A DNA stretch of 64,000 nucleotides from Galerina marginata (Eukaryota > Basidiomycota > Agaricomycetes > Agaricales > Galerinaceae), in NCBI GenBank assembly GCA_023014335.1, contig JAECYW010000006.1:3410001-3474000 (forward strand), written 5' to 3'. Shown piece by piece: positions 35,648 to 48,541 of the stretch. The notes under the pieces were generated by a model, which had not been told where the DNA came from, did no database searches, and saw only the letters and a program-made list of their open reading frames with translations. Each line of letters starts with the position of its first letter. The first letter of the stretch is position 1. Made by a program: the position numbers and the translations under genes.

Positions 35648-36152
35648 ATATGTCCTCATAGCCAACACGATTCGTTGGGCTATAGAAATCGATTCATGTA
35701 ATATATAAGTACTGTAAACACTGAGCCCCATAATTATAACCCTTTTTTGTCACTGACGCAACCAACAAAGGTTAATTTCAGCTGGATAGTCTAATACGTC
35801 GTCTGGGGTATTTAAAGGATAGTCTGCAACATTTGACCAACCGTTAATTCCGTATTCTATGCACTTGTCGTACCCAGAATGAACTGACCTGCCCGCCGAA
35901 ATTTCACTGGGACGACGATCCTGGAGACAGTCGATATTGATTATAGACGGTACTTATCCAAGTTGTCCTTGTCTTGTATTCCCAAATGAAAGCGAACAGA
36001 ATAATAGAACGGGGCGATGTAAAATTTCCGAATATGTTGCAAGATAAAAAACAATATAATGGTAAACTGGACATTCTATCATCCGCAATAGACGCATTCC
36101 CTTCATATCCTCACCTGCGTAACTCTAAAGGTTTCCCGATTCATAAACCTCA
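35648..36152. other. Intergenic, convergent 3' flanks
   Basis: No supported gene was found between the ends of the plus-strand gene and the minus-strand xylanase. No CBM1 remnant was found downstream of the xylanase stop. Confidence 0.4.
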
Positions 36153-36903
36153 CTAATAAACTGCGATTTCAGTAGAACCGTTACTCTGATGTCCTTCTGT
36201 AGCAATAATCTGGTAGTCAAATGTTCCCAAGACCATTCCGAGGCTCGCCCACGCATTAAAGTGGTTAGACTTGGTGAGGACCTCGTCATCTACGCTCCCG
36301 GGTTGGCGGACGGACCAGTATTGGTTAAAGGTCTGCGTTCCTAAGATCGAGGACGCATTCACGCGAACCGTTTTGTAGATGTCGTATGTCCCATGATCTG
36401 AGAATAAAGTGCCCATGTGTGGGAGGCCAGTACCGGGATTGTATGTCCCATAAGCTTGACATATGTAGTACTCGACGAGTGGATCCGTGGTCCAGCCGTA
36501 GAGGGAGAGGTAGGCGTTGCCACTCGGTTTGAACTCTGTGTCGAAATAAATTGTCCTGGATCCAGAACAGTCAGATTACAGTAACTGCAATTAAATGCTA
36601 CAGCGCTTACTGAGCACTACCCGGCATCCAGCCCATTCCAGCAATGAAATTTCCAGAGGCGGAGGACCAAGTAAGGTGATATTGGCCATAATTTACGTCC
36701 ATGGAGAGTCCACTGCCAACTTGGCCCGATACTGAGTAGTAGTAGCCAGTAGCCGTGCCTGTTCCATTTGATGTAATTATCGTCCGCCGGACGAGTTGGT
36801 CTTTATGCGTAGTAAGATTTGAAAGCTCAGCGGCATGAGGGGCACCCAGGACGGCTGAAGAGCAGAAGAGAGCTAGAAGAGACGTGAACTTGAAGGAGAT
36901 CAT
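36153..36903 (-). CDS. Secreted GH11 endo-1,4-beta-xylanase, no CBM1 (copy A)
   Basis: Two exons (36903-36611, 36555-36153) give 231 residues. A signal peptide ([20 protein letters not shown]) precedes a Kex2-like VRR site and the GH11 jelly roll: [23 protein letters not shown] with the nucleophile Glu, the thumb [24 protein letters not shown], and [10 protein letters not shown] with the acid/base Glu. It hydrolyses xylan outside the cell. The residue after GMGW, usually Asn, Asp or Gln and tied to pH optimum in the family, is Met here. The protein stops right after the catalytic domain, without the linker and CBM1 of copy C. The single intron after SAQ is shared with the other copies. Confidence 0.93.
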
Positions 36904-36946
36904 GGTACGTCTTGTATGACTAGGATGGCTATTGAATATTGTGTTG

Positions 36947-36983
36947 ACTTTATGTAGCCCTGCCGGTAAAAAACCGGTTACAC
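36947..36983 (-). promoter_or_regulatory. Core promoter of GH11 copy A: CATAAAG box and TGTAACCGG motif
   Basis: Read on the coding strand, TGTAACCGG (36974-36982) lies about 70 bp before the ATG, and a CATAAAG TATA-like box lies about 45 bp before it. The same pair at the same spacing occurs upstream of every intact GH11/CBM1 gene in the window. Confidence 0.6.
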
Positions 36984-38241
36984 ATAGGTAACACCCGTCC
37001 TAAAAGGCGATGAAGGTACGGAGAGGATTGAGAGCTTTGCCCGTCTGTCAAAGAAATCGTCACGAGTTCAGTCGGTAGAGGCCGTTCACTATTGATAAAA
37101 CAGAAATCACTGGAACTCGAGCGGCATTCAGTCGAGTAAAGGTCGATACGGTCGATAGTTACATTGAGCAAGAATTACTAGCCTTTCAAACGAATGCCAG
37201 CGACTCGCACTTGCAATTCATTGGCAAAAATTAGGAGGCTGAACGGCGCAACCTCTTATTGAAAAAGGTTCGAGTGCGGATCATGAGGCCATGCATGAGG
37301 CCCCATGGGCAAAGCAAGCGAAAAACCATCTTCTCCTGCAGACGAAGATCGACCCCGGCTATCCTGGTTTTAGCCTACACTGTTCTTGAAGCCGAGTGGA
37401 AGAACTCGCAAACCAGCTTCTCTGGCTTGGCGGTGTCAACAATTCAGAATGATCCTGACTTTAGCCTATGCCTTTAGCCCCATCATCAGATTGCCTGGTC
37501 AAAGTTGCGGGTGTGAATAGGTAACTCCCAATCCCGAGGTCTACCCGAAGCCTGGTCTCCGAAGAACGCGTCCCCAATGTACGAGCCGCACTACATCGAT
37601 TCACCAAATATGATCTGTGGGCGTGTTCGAGGAACGCAATTGAAAGCGTCTGAATGCACGAAAAGGGACATTGCCGCACCACGCACTCCACCGTTGAGAC
37701 TGGATGTGGCAAGTAGGCGAGATCATGATTTGTTTGACACAGAAATTGTGACTAGGCTGGAGTGGTCGAACGGTGAACCAGGAGGCGACCGGGGTCCGGC
37801 AGCAGAACAGGATAGTGAATAAAAGAGTTAAGTATTCGCAGCTGAAGGCTGTGGAGTGTTAGTCAACAAGCATCCTCACATGCATCAAATGCCAACGGTG
37901 TTCATTGCACGGTATTTGTCCCGAGTGTGCAGGTATCAGAAGAATATGACGAGAGAAGCATGTTCAATATCGGCCAACCCTTGCCTTGGTTGTTGCTGGC
38001 TGGATGCTCCGGCGCCGCCGTTCCAATACCAGAGGATAATATTAGGGCTGCAGTGGTCGCCAGTCTTTCCAGTCGATCGTAATTCATAAAGTTTACTAAT
38101 TTCTATCATGTGGCGCTTGTTTAAATGCTACTATATGTATAGGGCTTAGTGCTGACCAGATGTCAAATAGTATTTTCTACTCACGAATGATATATTATGT
38201 AGGACGTTTGAATAATGATAACGCCGTAAGCGGGAACAAAG
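36984..38241. other. Upstream region of GH11 copy A with duplicated distal block
   Basis: No gene was seen. Bases 37450-37556 contain ATGATCCTGACTTTAGCC, CTATGCCTTTAGCC, then CATCATCAG and, about 50 bp on, ATCCCGAGGTCTACCCGAA. Close relatives of this block lie upstream of copy B (42325-42428), copy C (49341-49427) and, less completely, the 51.5-kb CBM1 gene (51981-52055). A GTCTGTCAAAGA segment near 37043 is also shared with other copies. Confidence 0.5.
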
Positions 38242-39542
38242 TCACGGTACCCTGGGTTCTGTCGGTGCCATGGATTGAAGATGTGACGGGTACGAAAATG
38301 AACTGAACGGTGTCGTACGCGTACCACCACTAGATCCTCTGGTGTCCGAATTCATGGGGCGGTCAAAGGTGCTGTCCAGGTAAGACTCAGAAAATTCTGT
38401 GAGCTCGATTGTGGTCACTGCAGTCCCAACTGGGTTGGAGTTACTCTGGGAAGTGGCGAGCGTGGCAGGGTCGGCGGCTCTTGGGGAGGGAGAACGTGCA
38501 GGAGTCGGCCTCTCCCTGTTAGTGGAGACGTTCCGGAATACTTGATAAATATAGGTGACGAGCACGAGTAGGTTGGATACCACGATAGCGACTGCGGCCT
38601 GAAAAGGACGGTAAAAACAGTATGTAGAAAACTACGTAACTGAGGCTGCATACCTCGATGTGTGCCGTGGGGCTTAGCCAACTCCCAATTTGCAGTAGAA
38701 TAAAGACAAAGTGAGAGATGCTTGCTAACGTCGTGAAGATGCCGCATAGAAAAATCGCCAGGAGCAAGCGATGGTGTGCACGTTGCAGCTTCATGCGAAA
38801 CAGCATATATGCTGGCGCAGAGAGAAGCCATAAATCGGCGAGAACGTCGGCTAAAATAGTCGTTAACGGTATGGCCAAATAAAACGTAAATTCACTCACT
38901 GATAAGCTCTATTATGCCCGTATACCTTGGTATAGTCCCACACTTCGGAAGAAAACCTGATTTCTTGCCGCAGAAGAGTATTTTTTGAAGCACCATAACC
39001 ATTCCGAAAGCGCCCAAAATAGTCGCGGCCAGCTTCGCCATTCGACGAGGTGTGCCTTGCGGGAGAAGCCTCACAATGGTCACGGCTACAGTCAACCGCG
39101 CCGACCTACAGATGAAGAAGATGGTTACGGTAAATACCATCAAGTATAACTGAATACGCTGTACCAGAGAGCTATTGTGTAGCCCTCAAGGAGTAGCCAT
39201 GTTGAGGCATATCGAACAGCATTCGGGACCCCTGTGTTCTAGAGCGTTAATTATGCCAAGTAAATGCCTGACACTAACGAAACTTACCAGGCTTGCTGTA
39301 AGGAGGTTTTGCAAAGTAGACAACGAAGAGGACGATGTCGGACAGAAGTGCAGTCAAGGCCCAGAAGTCATCCCACCACAGTTTCTCCGTACGATAGCGA
39401 TGGAAAAGGCGGAAGCTGGTGGTCGGAATAGCGAAAGAGTGACAAACGATCACTATAACTTTTTCAAAGTCAGCGGCGGATCTTGAATTGAACAAAATGA
39501 AGGGTGTGTACTTTTAAGCGTCTTGGTGGTCGGAACCAACAT
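38242..39542 (-). CDS. Fungal rhodopsin-like/PTH11-related seven-helix membrane protein
   Basis: Exons 39184-38900, 38850-38654 and 38598-38242 are clear; exon 1 ends at 39288 and its beginning is uncertain. The nearest upstream ATG at 39542 is not cleanly connected, so the 5' end is provisional. Hydrophobic helices run from VIVIVCHSFAIP through ALTALLSDIVLFVVYF, LMVFTVTIFFICRSARLTV, LAATILGAFGMVMVL, and YLAIPL/ADLWLLSAPAYMLF to AIFLCGIFTTLASISHFVFI and AVAIVVSNLLVLVTYIY. The RTEKLWWDDFWAL motif after helix 1 is typical of the fungal rhodopsin-domain family (PTH11-related). The cytoplasmic tail is Ser/Pro/Thr-rich. These proteins are thought to sense surface or chemical cues; the ligand is unknown. 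Confidence 0.68.
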
Positions 39543-40039
39543 CTTCAGAAAAGAGCGTGTAGGATAAGTTATAACAATATATGCGGACGGTTTTTATAAC
39601 CGCGGCTTGAAAGGGAGGTGGGTGGGGAGAAGCCACCATGAGCAATTGTACCCTATAATATATATGTGCCCGCTCTTCCAAGGACCCTTTTTTTTGAATG
39701 ACTGACAGTTAACATAATCCTTTGAACTTGCGGTTCAAATGAAGGTGTGAACACTGCGAAGGTCGGGACTCGGTATGTCCCTGGATCGATCAATTGGTCG
39801 CTGTCCCGGAGAAACAGATCTCGTGATGCGTCGTGGTCAACTAGAATAATCAATTGCTAGAAGATGACAGTGTGAGCGTCGTACTGATAAATGATAATCA
39901 GAAATTCGATTCATGAAGGCAACTTCTCGAATATATCACTGGGATTGAGCAATAGCATTACCTACTGTGTTGTGCGGAGCCAGATAACTTTCAGTAGCAT
40001 TGAGGGAGCTATAGGCCCTTGGCGGCATCATGATTTCGA
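39543..40039. other. Intergenic
   Basis: No supported gene was found. The right half near 39985-40060 begins to resemble the F-box gene upstream of its first intron. Confidence 0.35.
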
Positions 40040-40443
40040 CCGTTTGTTCACGCCTTGTGTTCTGTGTTCTTCTTGAGGACGGGGAATACTGACGTAACGC
40101 TCAGACCTTCACAATATCTGGTCCCATCCTGGAAGACAACTGCAGCATATTTCTCAAGTATGCGATGCGAATACGCTTCTATAACATGATGACCAAAAGC
40201 ATTCACACTTCCGCATATGTCAAGGTTCTACCGGCCACCAGTCCCAGCTGCCACCTGCTTCCCTCCTTAAATCACCTACGTGTACTTGGCGACTTTTCCA
40301 TACCCGAGAGATTTTAAAGCTATGATATGACCATGGAAATTCTACGCTTTGCAGACTCTACCCCGTAAATCCCTCCTATATGTCCAATGCATTATGACTA
40401 TATTTGTGTACGATCCGAATCCTTCCAACTACTCGACGCAACC
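40040..40443 (+). pseudogene. Collapsed copy of the F-box/LRR-like gene
   Basis: Bases 40065-40270 align with 44286-44492 of the intact gene (CTCAGACCTTCAC, GGTCCCATCCTGGAAG, TCCGCATATGTCAAGGTT). Bases 40278-40440 align with the gene's 3' flank at 45786-45950 (GTGTACTTGGC, CCCGAGAGATTTTAAAGC). About 1.29 kb of coding sequence between these parts is absent. In the aligned coding part the indels I could see are single codons, so the frame seems to have been conserved before the large deletion. The CBM1 pseudogene follows directly, as the CBM1 gene follows the intact F-box gene. Confidence 0.75.
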
Positions 40444-40786
40444 TCATAAACACTGAGACCAAAATGCTGCCTTATATTTCAGAATAAACAGCAGAGCAGG
40501 ACTGGCTGTAGACGTACGGTTCAAGACCACGCAAGTGTAAGGCGCAATGCAAGCACCACCAATCCAATTACCATTTCACTAGTGCATTGGCCCCAGTGTG
40601 GAACCGTACCGACTGGAGTGCTACTCTGTGTTGACGCTGTACCAGGAACAGTTGTTGTGGCAGGGATAGTCGTTGTCCCCGAACCAAGGCTAACCTGGCG
40701 AGCCACATATGCGAGGTCAGCAGGAGGGGCGACGACGGTCGCAGCGGAGCAGACGATATCTTTAAGAATGCCAATAGTGATGATAC
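40444..40786 (-). pseudogene. CBM1-only secreted protein, decayed copy
   Basis: It matches the intact CBM1-only gene at 45950-46252 from the signal peptide region (CSAATVV, PPADLAYVARQ) through a Thr-rich linker to TVPHWGQCTSE. The start codon position reads ACT instead of ATG. A T run at 40574-40576 is one base shorter than in the intact copy, which shifts the frame inside the CBM1. Beyond the shift, the second reading frame still gives a [15 protein letters not shown] sequence, and the last exon FWSQCL with its stop is preserved. The upstream promoter motif is missing. It sits 170-190 bp downstream of GH11 copy B. Confidence 0.8.
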
Positions 40787-40969
40787 CTACACAGTAATAA
40801 TAATAATTAACGAGACAATTTCAAATTTCCAATTTCATAGAAAAACATTAGTTAGTGCGTAAAAAATCGGCCACCGCGGCAGCAGCAATAAACCCCTTAC
40901 TTCTCCCCCCCCTCCTCAACCATACACCCCGGGTTGCCTGATCCTTACAGCCTTGCAGCGACCCTACCA

Positions 40970-41708
40970 CTAATAAATTTCAGCAAAGGACGATCCGCTA
41001 CCCTGGTTACCTTCTGTAGCAAGAATCTGGTAGTTGAATGTGCCAATCGCCATTCCGAGGCTCGCCCACGCGTTGAAATGGTTAGCTGTGGTGACGACTC
41101 CGGATGTTCGAGTCGACTGGCGGACAGACCAGAACTGGTTAAAGGTCTGTGTTCCTAAGATCGAGGACGCGTTCGTGCGAACCGTCTGGTAAATGTCGTA
41201 TATTCCTTGATCCGAGGACAAAGTACCCATATGTGTAAGGCCAGTACCGGGGTTGTATGTCCCGAAAGCTTCGCAAATGTAGTACTCGACGAGGGGATCC
41301 GTGGTCCAACCGTAGACAGAGAAATAGGAATTGCCGCTTGGGTTGAACTCCCCGCTGAAAACAGCCAACCTGGGGCCCAACTGTCAGGCCGAGTGCAACT
41401 ACTTAACGACGTAGCTCTTACCGATTGCTTCCGGTCGCCCAGCCCATTCCACCAATAAACCTTTCCGAGACCGAGGACCAAGTGAGGCGGTATTGACCAT
41501 AGTATATGCTCATTGTGACTCCGGCGTTAGCTTGGTCCCATAGGGAGTAGTAGTTGCCGCCAATCGTGCCTGTACCATTTGTTGTGAGAGTTTGGCGCCT
41601 GACGAGCTGCACCTCAGACGTAGTAAGGTTTGAAAGTTCAGCGGGGACAACCAGGGCAGCTGCAGCGGAGCAGAGAGTTAGAAGAAAGGTAAACCTGAAG
41701 AGAACCAT
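40970..41708 (-). CDS. Secreted GH11 endo-1,4-beta-xylanase, no CBM1 (copy B)
   Basis: Two exons (41708-41422, 41369-40970) give 228 residues. The signal peptide [20 protein letters not shown] is followed by a LVRRQ Kex2-like site and the GH11 fold. Both catalytic glutamates are present ([12 protein letters not shown] and [11 protein letters not shown]), as is the thumb [15 protein letters not shown]. The motif normally GWNPG reads [10 protein letters not shown], so the pH-linked position is Ala and the PG turn is lost. This may change activity or indicate relaxed selection. The protein ends without linker or CBM1. Closest to copy A in sequence and ending. Confidence 0.92.
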
Positions 41709-41760
41709 GGTGATCGGGTGTAAGTCTGGATAACCTTTTGTTATTGGATGTCATCTCGTT

Positions 41761-41797
41761 GATTTTATGCAAGTCTGGCGGCGAAAGCCCGGTTACA
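41761..41797 (-). promoter_or_regulatory. Core promoter of GH11 copy B: GCATAAAATC box and TGTAACCGG motif
   Basis: On the coding strand TGTAACCGG (41789-41797) lies 81 bp and GCATAAAATC (41761-41770) about 53 bp before the ATG, as in the sister genes. The segment between the box and the start (GTTGATTTTATGCA on the plus strand) is nearly identical to that of the 46-kb CBM1 gene. Confidence 0.62.
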
Positions 41798-44007
41798 TAC
41801 GAATAAAATGCTTCCCACAAGAGAGCGGCAGATAGTCGTTGCCTTCGTCTGCCGCCAGTCTGTCAAAGAGGTCGATTTGGCTCGATAGATAGAGGTCATC
41901 CACCAAAGCTGACTCATGAGATACTTGAGATATTCACTTGACGAGGACACCCTTTTCAAGGAGACAACGCCAGAACTGGAACAGTGGTCAGTTGAGCATT
42001 GGTAAAGAAGCATCAGTCCAACGTACCGCGGTCCGCAAGTCTTAAAATCTGATGATTCTAATCAAGAAAAAAAAATTAGCTAGGTTATCGAAGGAATTGA
42101 TTGAACTCGTGCAATTTCTAGAGGTCAAGAGAAAATTCTAGAGACTCCAGATTGGCAAAGATCAAAGGCATCAAGTTCACGCGCATAACAATCGCCTCCG
42201 GCGAATATCGATTATCGATGAAGCAATAGGCTGACTGACCTAGTTTTACACTCACTAACCTTGTGGCGGCGTGGTAGAGCAGGCATCATCTTTTCGAGCT
42301 TGGCAATGCCAAAAACGCAGAATGATCCTGGTTTTAGGCTATGCCTTTATCCTCATCGTCAGGAGGTTTGCGCAAAAGTACGGAAGTGCACAGGTAACCT
42401 AAAAGTATCCCGAGGTCTCACCGAATCTTGTGCCTGTCAGCAGTAGCAATATCGGTCGTCCGAGTTTGTGGATCTCCCAATTTGTATCTCCCCATGCAAA
42501 TTCACAGAGCCACAGGTAGAAAAGAAACCCACAACTCCTCGAAGTCGTGCTGTGGTATGTGGGCAACAGCAGGTATGCGATCCTATCATGGTTGAACGGT
42601 TGCAACAATGATTCCGAATCGATGGCACCAAGAATACCGTGGAGAGCATGGACACCTGAGACAACGAGGACTCCTTCCATACCCAATCATTGTCCTGCTG
42701 ATCGGTTGTCCCTATTCGTCGAAAAGACCGTATTGCCGGAGTGAGAGGGCTCCATTTTACGCCTCCTGGAATTAATAGACAGTTCACGACACATATGCCG
42801 CTACTCGAGTATATCCGTTCTTGGAATACTCGACAGAACTGCGTTTCAATGAACTTGGACTCCAACTACGATCCTGAAAAATGTAGCGTGTCCCGGTTTA
42901 GAAGAATAATTGACGCGCACATGGCAGAAACATCGTCACAAACGAGCACGATACCGAATACCCCACGCGGAATCATAGCTGACTGAGGAGAAGGCTCTGG
43001 CCGCTGAATTTGTCCCTGGCCAGGAGTTTGTCTGTCGCCGCTGGAAGGCAAGAAAGTCGACGGCAACTTCTCTCCAATTTCTTCCGTGCCAGATTTCGCG
43101 TGGACTGTAATGATAGTGACCGGTGTTTTGGTGGACGCGCGGCCTGACGAGACAGAAATGAAGAAGCGTAACAGGCGCGAGGTTGCCGCCGTTTCTCCCT
43201 ATAGTAATGGAATAGAGCGATATTGCATGCGTAAGGCTGGTTCATACCAGTGATACAGCCTAAAGCCAACTCGCATGGTGTTCCCAGTTCTTGCTTAGAT
43301 AGATAAAACTCACAGTATTGACGAGCTTCCAGGATGACCACACACTACTTCTTTCTCCCGGACCTAGTCCATTTTGGCCAAGCATCGTCGACGAGTGCCA
43401 TGCCACACTCACTCACTCCTCCATTGCGTCTCCGCCTTGGCCGCCTTCTTCAGCAAGAGGGTTGTCCCCAGGTGTATCGAGCCAAAATAACTCGGTCGTA
43501 TGGTCCACAGGCAACGAAACGTGCTTTGGTAGCTCCGTGGCTGGCCACAGGTCCGTAACCCAGAGAATAGGAGCCGAGCTCCGAAATTTCAAGAATATTT
43601 TTGCATAAATTTGATAACATTCTGTCGTTACCTGCAGTCTCTGCGAGCGAGGCTAGGGCTAGGGCTAGTGAACAAAAAGGGTACAGTCGATGAGGTATTG
43701 GGATGTTCGGTTGTATGCAAAGAGTTTGTGTAGGGGATGCCGGCTTTTCGACAAGCCGACTAACGCCTGGGAAAATCTTCCGACTTTGTTTGAACTTGAA
43801 CGTGAAGATCGATACCGAACACTACTTACAACGTTCATATACAAGTTCATATACCCCTCTACCATCTCTCAACCTATCTTTTGATTGTGAAAAGTCATTG
43901 CAAGGAACCAAGACGGTAAGTCAAACTGTTGCTTACGTATCTCATCAATTCTCTTTTTCTAAAATACAAAAAAAACTAATGAGGTTTTGCTCGTATTAGT
44001 ACCCGGC
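41798..44007. other. Intergenic, 2.2 kb, with duplicated distal block
   Basis: Bases 42325-42428 carry the distal upstream block shared by the GH11 genes (AATGATCCTGGTTTTAGGC, TATGCCTTTATCC, ATCCCGAGGTCT). The remainder holds short frames, such as the minus-strand one at 42437-42865, without recognisable domains. The last 300 bp are the F-box gene's 5' flank. Confidence 0.4.
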
Positions 44008-45666
44008 ATGCATCAGATCTTTCAGATAGACGAAATCCTACGTCTGATCTTCAACAACCTTCTGCCGGAATTCGATCCTATACTGTCATTTATACTAGTT
44101 ACTCGGGAGACTCCAATACCAGACAAAGCGACCAGGTTGACCTTATTATGTGCCGCCTTAACCTGTCGCTCTTTCTCCACACCTGCTCTTGATGCCCTTT
44201 GGTGGGCCTTGGATGACCTGCAACCTCTCTTCTCACTTCTCCCAGGGTTTATAAGGGTAGGACAAGAGGTCAATCCCTTTTTCTCAGCTCTTCTGCAAGA
44301 CTGGAAATATTGACATAATGCTCAGACCTTCACTATCTCTGGTCCCATCCTGGAAGGCGACTGCAACATATTCCTTAAGTATGCGACACGAATACGCTTT
44401 TATAGCATTACGACACAAAGCAATATTCACCCTTCCGCATATGTCAAGGTTTTACGGGCTACCAGTCGCAGCTGTCTCCTTCCGTCCTTGACTTACCTTC
44501 AATGCATGATCGATTCACCACTCCTCTTGTTTCTTATCTCACCGCTTCTCCGTTCATTCTGTGCTGAAGGCCCTTCCCTTGAACCGTGTGATATTCACAC
44601 GTTTCTAGACGAACTAGGCCCAGTCGCCAAAAACCTGAACTGCCTTCGCTTAAAAATGCGACAGACGGAGCCTGTCCTCCAAGCCGTTAGCCGGGCACCA
44701 AGTCTCGAATATCTATCTTTAAAGAATAAAGATGTCCATTCGCTTTCAATCACCACGGTCTTTGAAACACTCTCTTCGTCGGCGACTCTTAACTACCTTC
44801 AACTAGCCGGAGCATTGCATATCGACGATTGGCCATCAACTGCACCCGTGTTATCTTTCCCAAATCTATGCGACATCAAATTGGAATCCGAAGAGTTGCT
44901 TGCAGTTGAAAGTGTAACGAGTTTCCTTCGTTGCACTAAGCTTCCGTGGCTTGCAAAATTCAAATGTCACATCACTTCAACCGTCACTAATGAAACATTG
45001 AAGCCAGACGATCTGTCTGACTTTTTAAACACTCTAGGTCAAGCAACAAATTTCTCCATATATGAACTCGACTTTGGTCAGTATCAAAAGGCTTACAAAT
45101 CAAAAGTTGGCCCTACCATTGCAGACCTTCCAATATTAGCCCGCTTCCCACTTCTTGATCTTCGGATCCCATTCCTAAATTCGGTGTCCCCTAGGGACAT
45201 CACATTCATGATCAACTCGTGGCCGAATTTGCAACGCCTGGAACTCAGGTCTCTTCAACTAAACAAACTTGGATTCGAGGAAATAGTGAGAATTGCGGAG
45301 GGATTACCCAGCCTTCGAACACTTAGAATGGAATTTAGCTTCCGAGGACTTCTTTCCATCAACGAGGTGCCAGTTCTTAGGCACAAAATGAGGGTCCTCA
45401 TACTTCGGTTGTTTCTGGTTGAATCGTCCTTTGATGACCCAGCGCGCCTGGATGACCCAATGGTCTTCGCTCGGTACATCGACAGACTATTTCCGAAATT
45501 GGAATTGCCAAGTTGCAAATTCCAAGTCCCAACTGGCTTCGATACGTCACCGTGGACTCGGATTGGTTTAATTCTTTTGCAATTACAGGGTGCTAGAAAC
45601 GACCAAGCATTACGAGTTGATGGTACATCCGAATCTGATGCCGAGTCGGATGTGAGCATGTCGTGA
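44008..45666 (+). CDS. F-box/LRR-like protein
   Basis: Two exons (44008-44256, 44326-45666) give 529 residues. The N-terminus MHQIFQIDEILRLIFNNLLP, then LCAALTCRSFSTPALDALWW, has the shape of a basidiomycete F-box (helix, then CxxxCRxFxxxALxxLW). The rest consists of leucine-rich stretches such as LEYLSLKN, LNYLQLAG and LQRLELRSLQL, and ends in an acidic SESDAESDVSMS tail. A TGA at 44311-44313 falls inside a predicted 69-nt phase-0 intron (GTAGGA ... CTCAG), and its removal joins both parts in one frame. F-box proteins recruit targets to SCF ubiquitin ligases. A collapsed copy lies at 40040-40443. Confidence 0.72.
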
Positions 45667-45949
45667 TATTTCGAAGTAAGTTTTTGGCTTACTATGCAAC
45701 GATACCTCCTGTTCTGATCCACCATGCAGGCTAAAAATCCATGTGGAATTGACCTCATGAAGCAGCATATGAAGGACGTCCATTAGCGTGTACTTGGCGG
45801 CTTTTCCACACCCGAGAGATTTTAAAGCTATGATCATGGAAATTCTACGCTTTGCAGACTCCCATACCCCATAAATCTTTCTTATCTGACCAATACATTC
45901 ACGATCGTCTTTTTACGAGCTAAATCCATCCAACTACTCAAACCCAACC

Positions 45950-46252
45950 TCACAAACATTGAGACCAAAATGCTACCTTTTATTTCAGAATGAACAGCAG
46001 AGCAGAGTAGGTTGTAGACGTACGGTTCAAGACCACGCAAGCGTAAGGCGCAATGCAAGGGCCACTAACCCAACTACCATTTTCACTGGTGCACTGACCC
46101 CAGTGCGGAACTGTATCGACCGGAGTGCTACTCGGTGTTGATGTTGCAACAGAGGCATCCTGGCGAGCCACATTTGCAAGGTCAGCAGGAGCGGCGACGA
46201 CGATAGCAGCGGAGCAGAGAGCAAAAAGATAGGCGAACTTGAAGGAGGCCAT
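45950..46252 (-). CDS. Secreted CBM1-only protein (cellulose-binding module without enzyme)
   Basis: Two exons (46252-46024, 45972-45950) give 83 residues. A signal peptide MASFKFAYLFALCSAAIVVA, closely similar to that of the GH11 genes, leads into a short Ser/Thr linker and a CBM1: HWGQCTSENGSW, then GPCIAPYACVVLN and, after splicing, PFWSQCL. All four CBM1 cysteines are present. The 23-nt last exon starts at the same codon position as in the GH11-CBM1 gene. The promoter is also of the GH11 type. No catalytic domain is encoded. The mature protein should bind cellulose or chitin surfaces; its role is unknown. Confidence 0.83.
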
Positions 46253-46297
46253 GATGATCGACTGAATAATTTGCAGCTTTTGAATGCCATCACGTTG

Positions 46298-46332
46298 ATT
46301 TTATGCAGCCTTTCGGTAAAAAGCCGGTTACA
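46298..46332 (-). promoter_or_regulatory. Core promoter of the 46-kb CBM1 gene: GCATAAAATC box and TGTAACCGG motif
   Basis: TGTAACCGG (46324-46332) is 72 bp and the GCATAAAATC box about 46 bp before the ATG. The sequence reads TGTAACCGGCTTTTTACCG on the coding strand. GGCTTTT also fits the GGC(A/T)4 consensus of XlnR/Xyr1-type regulators, but the C is not kept in all sister promoters. Confidence 0.6.
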
Positions 46333-48450
<2,118 letters not shown>

Positions 48451-48504
48451 GACGCTCAAGTGTAAGTTTTGAATGACCTAGTGATTATTGGATACCATCG
48501 CGTC

Positions 48505-48541
48505 GCTTTTTATTTACGCCTGCGGAAAAAATCCGGTTACA
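48505..48541 (-). promoter_or_regulatory. Core promoter of GH11 copy C: TAAATAAAAAGC box and TGTAACCGG motif
   Basis: TGTAACCGG (48533-48541) lies 83 bp before the ATG, with an AT-rich TAAATAAAAA box about 58 bp before it, matching the layout of the sister genes. Confidence 0.6.

Noticed and set aside
44311..44313. In-frame TGA in the F-box gene suggesting a pseudogene
   Set aside because: A phase-0 intron 44257-44325 with GTAGGA donor and CTCAG acceptor removes it and joins both parts; the collapsed copy at 40040 has the same layout.
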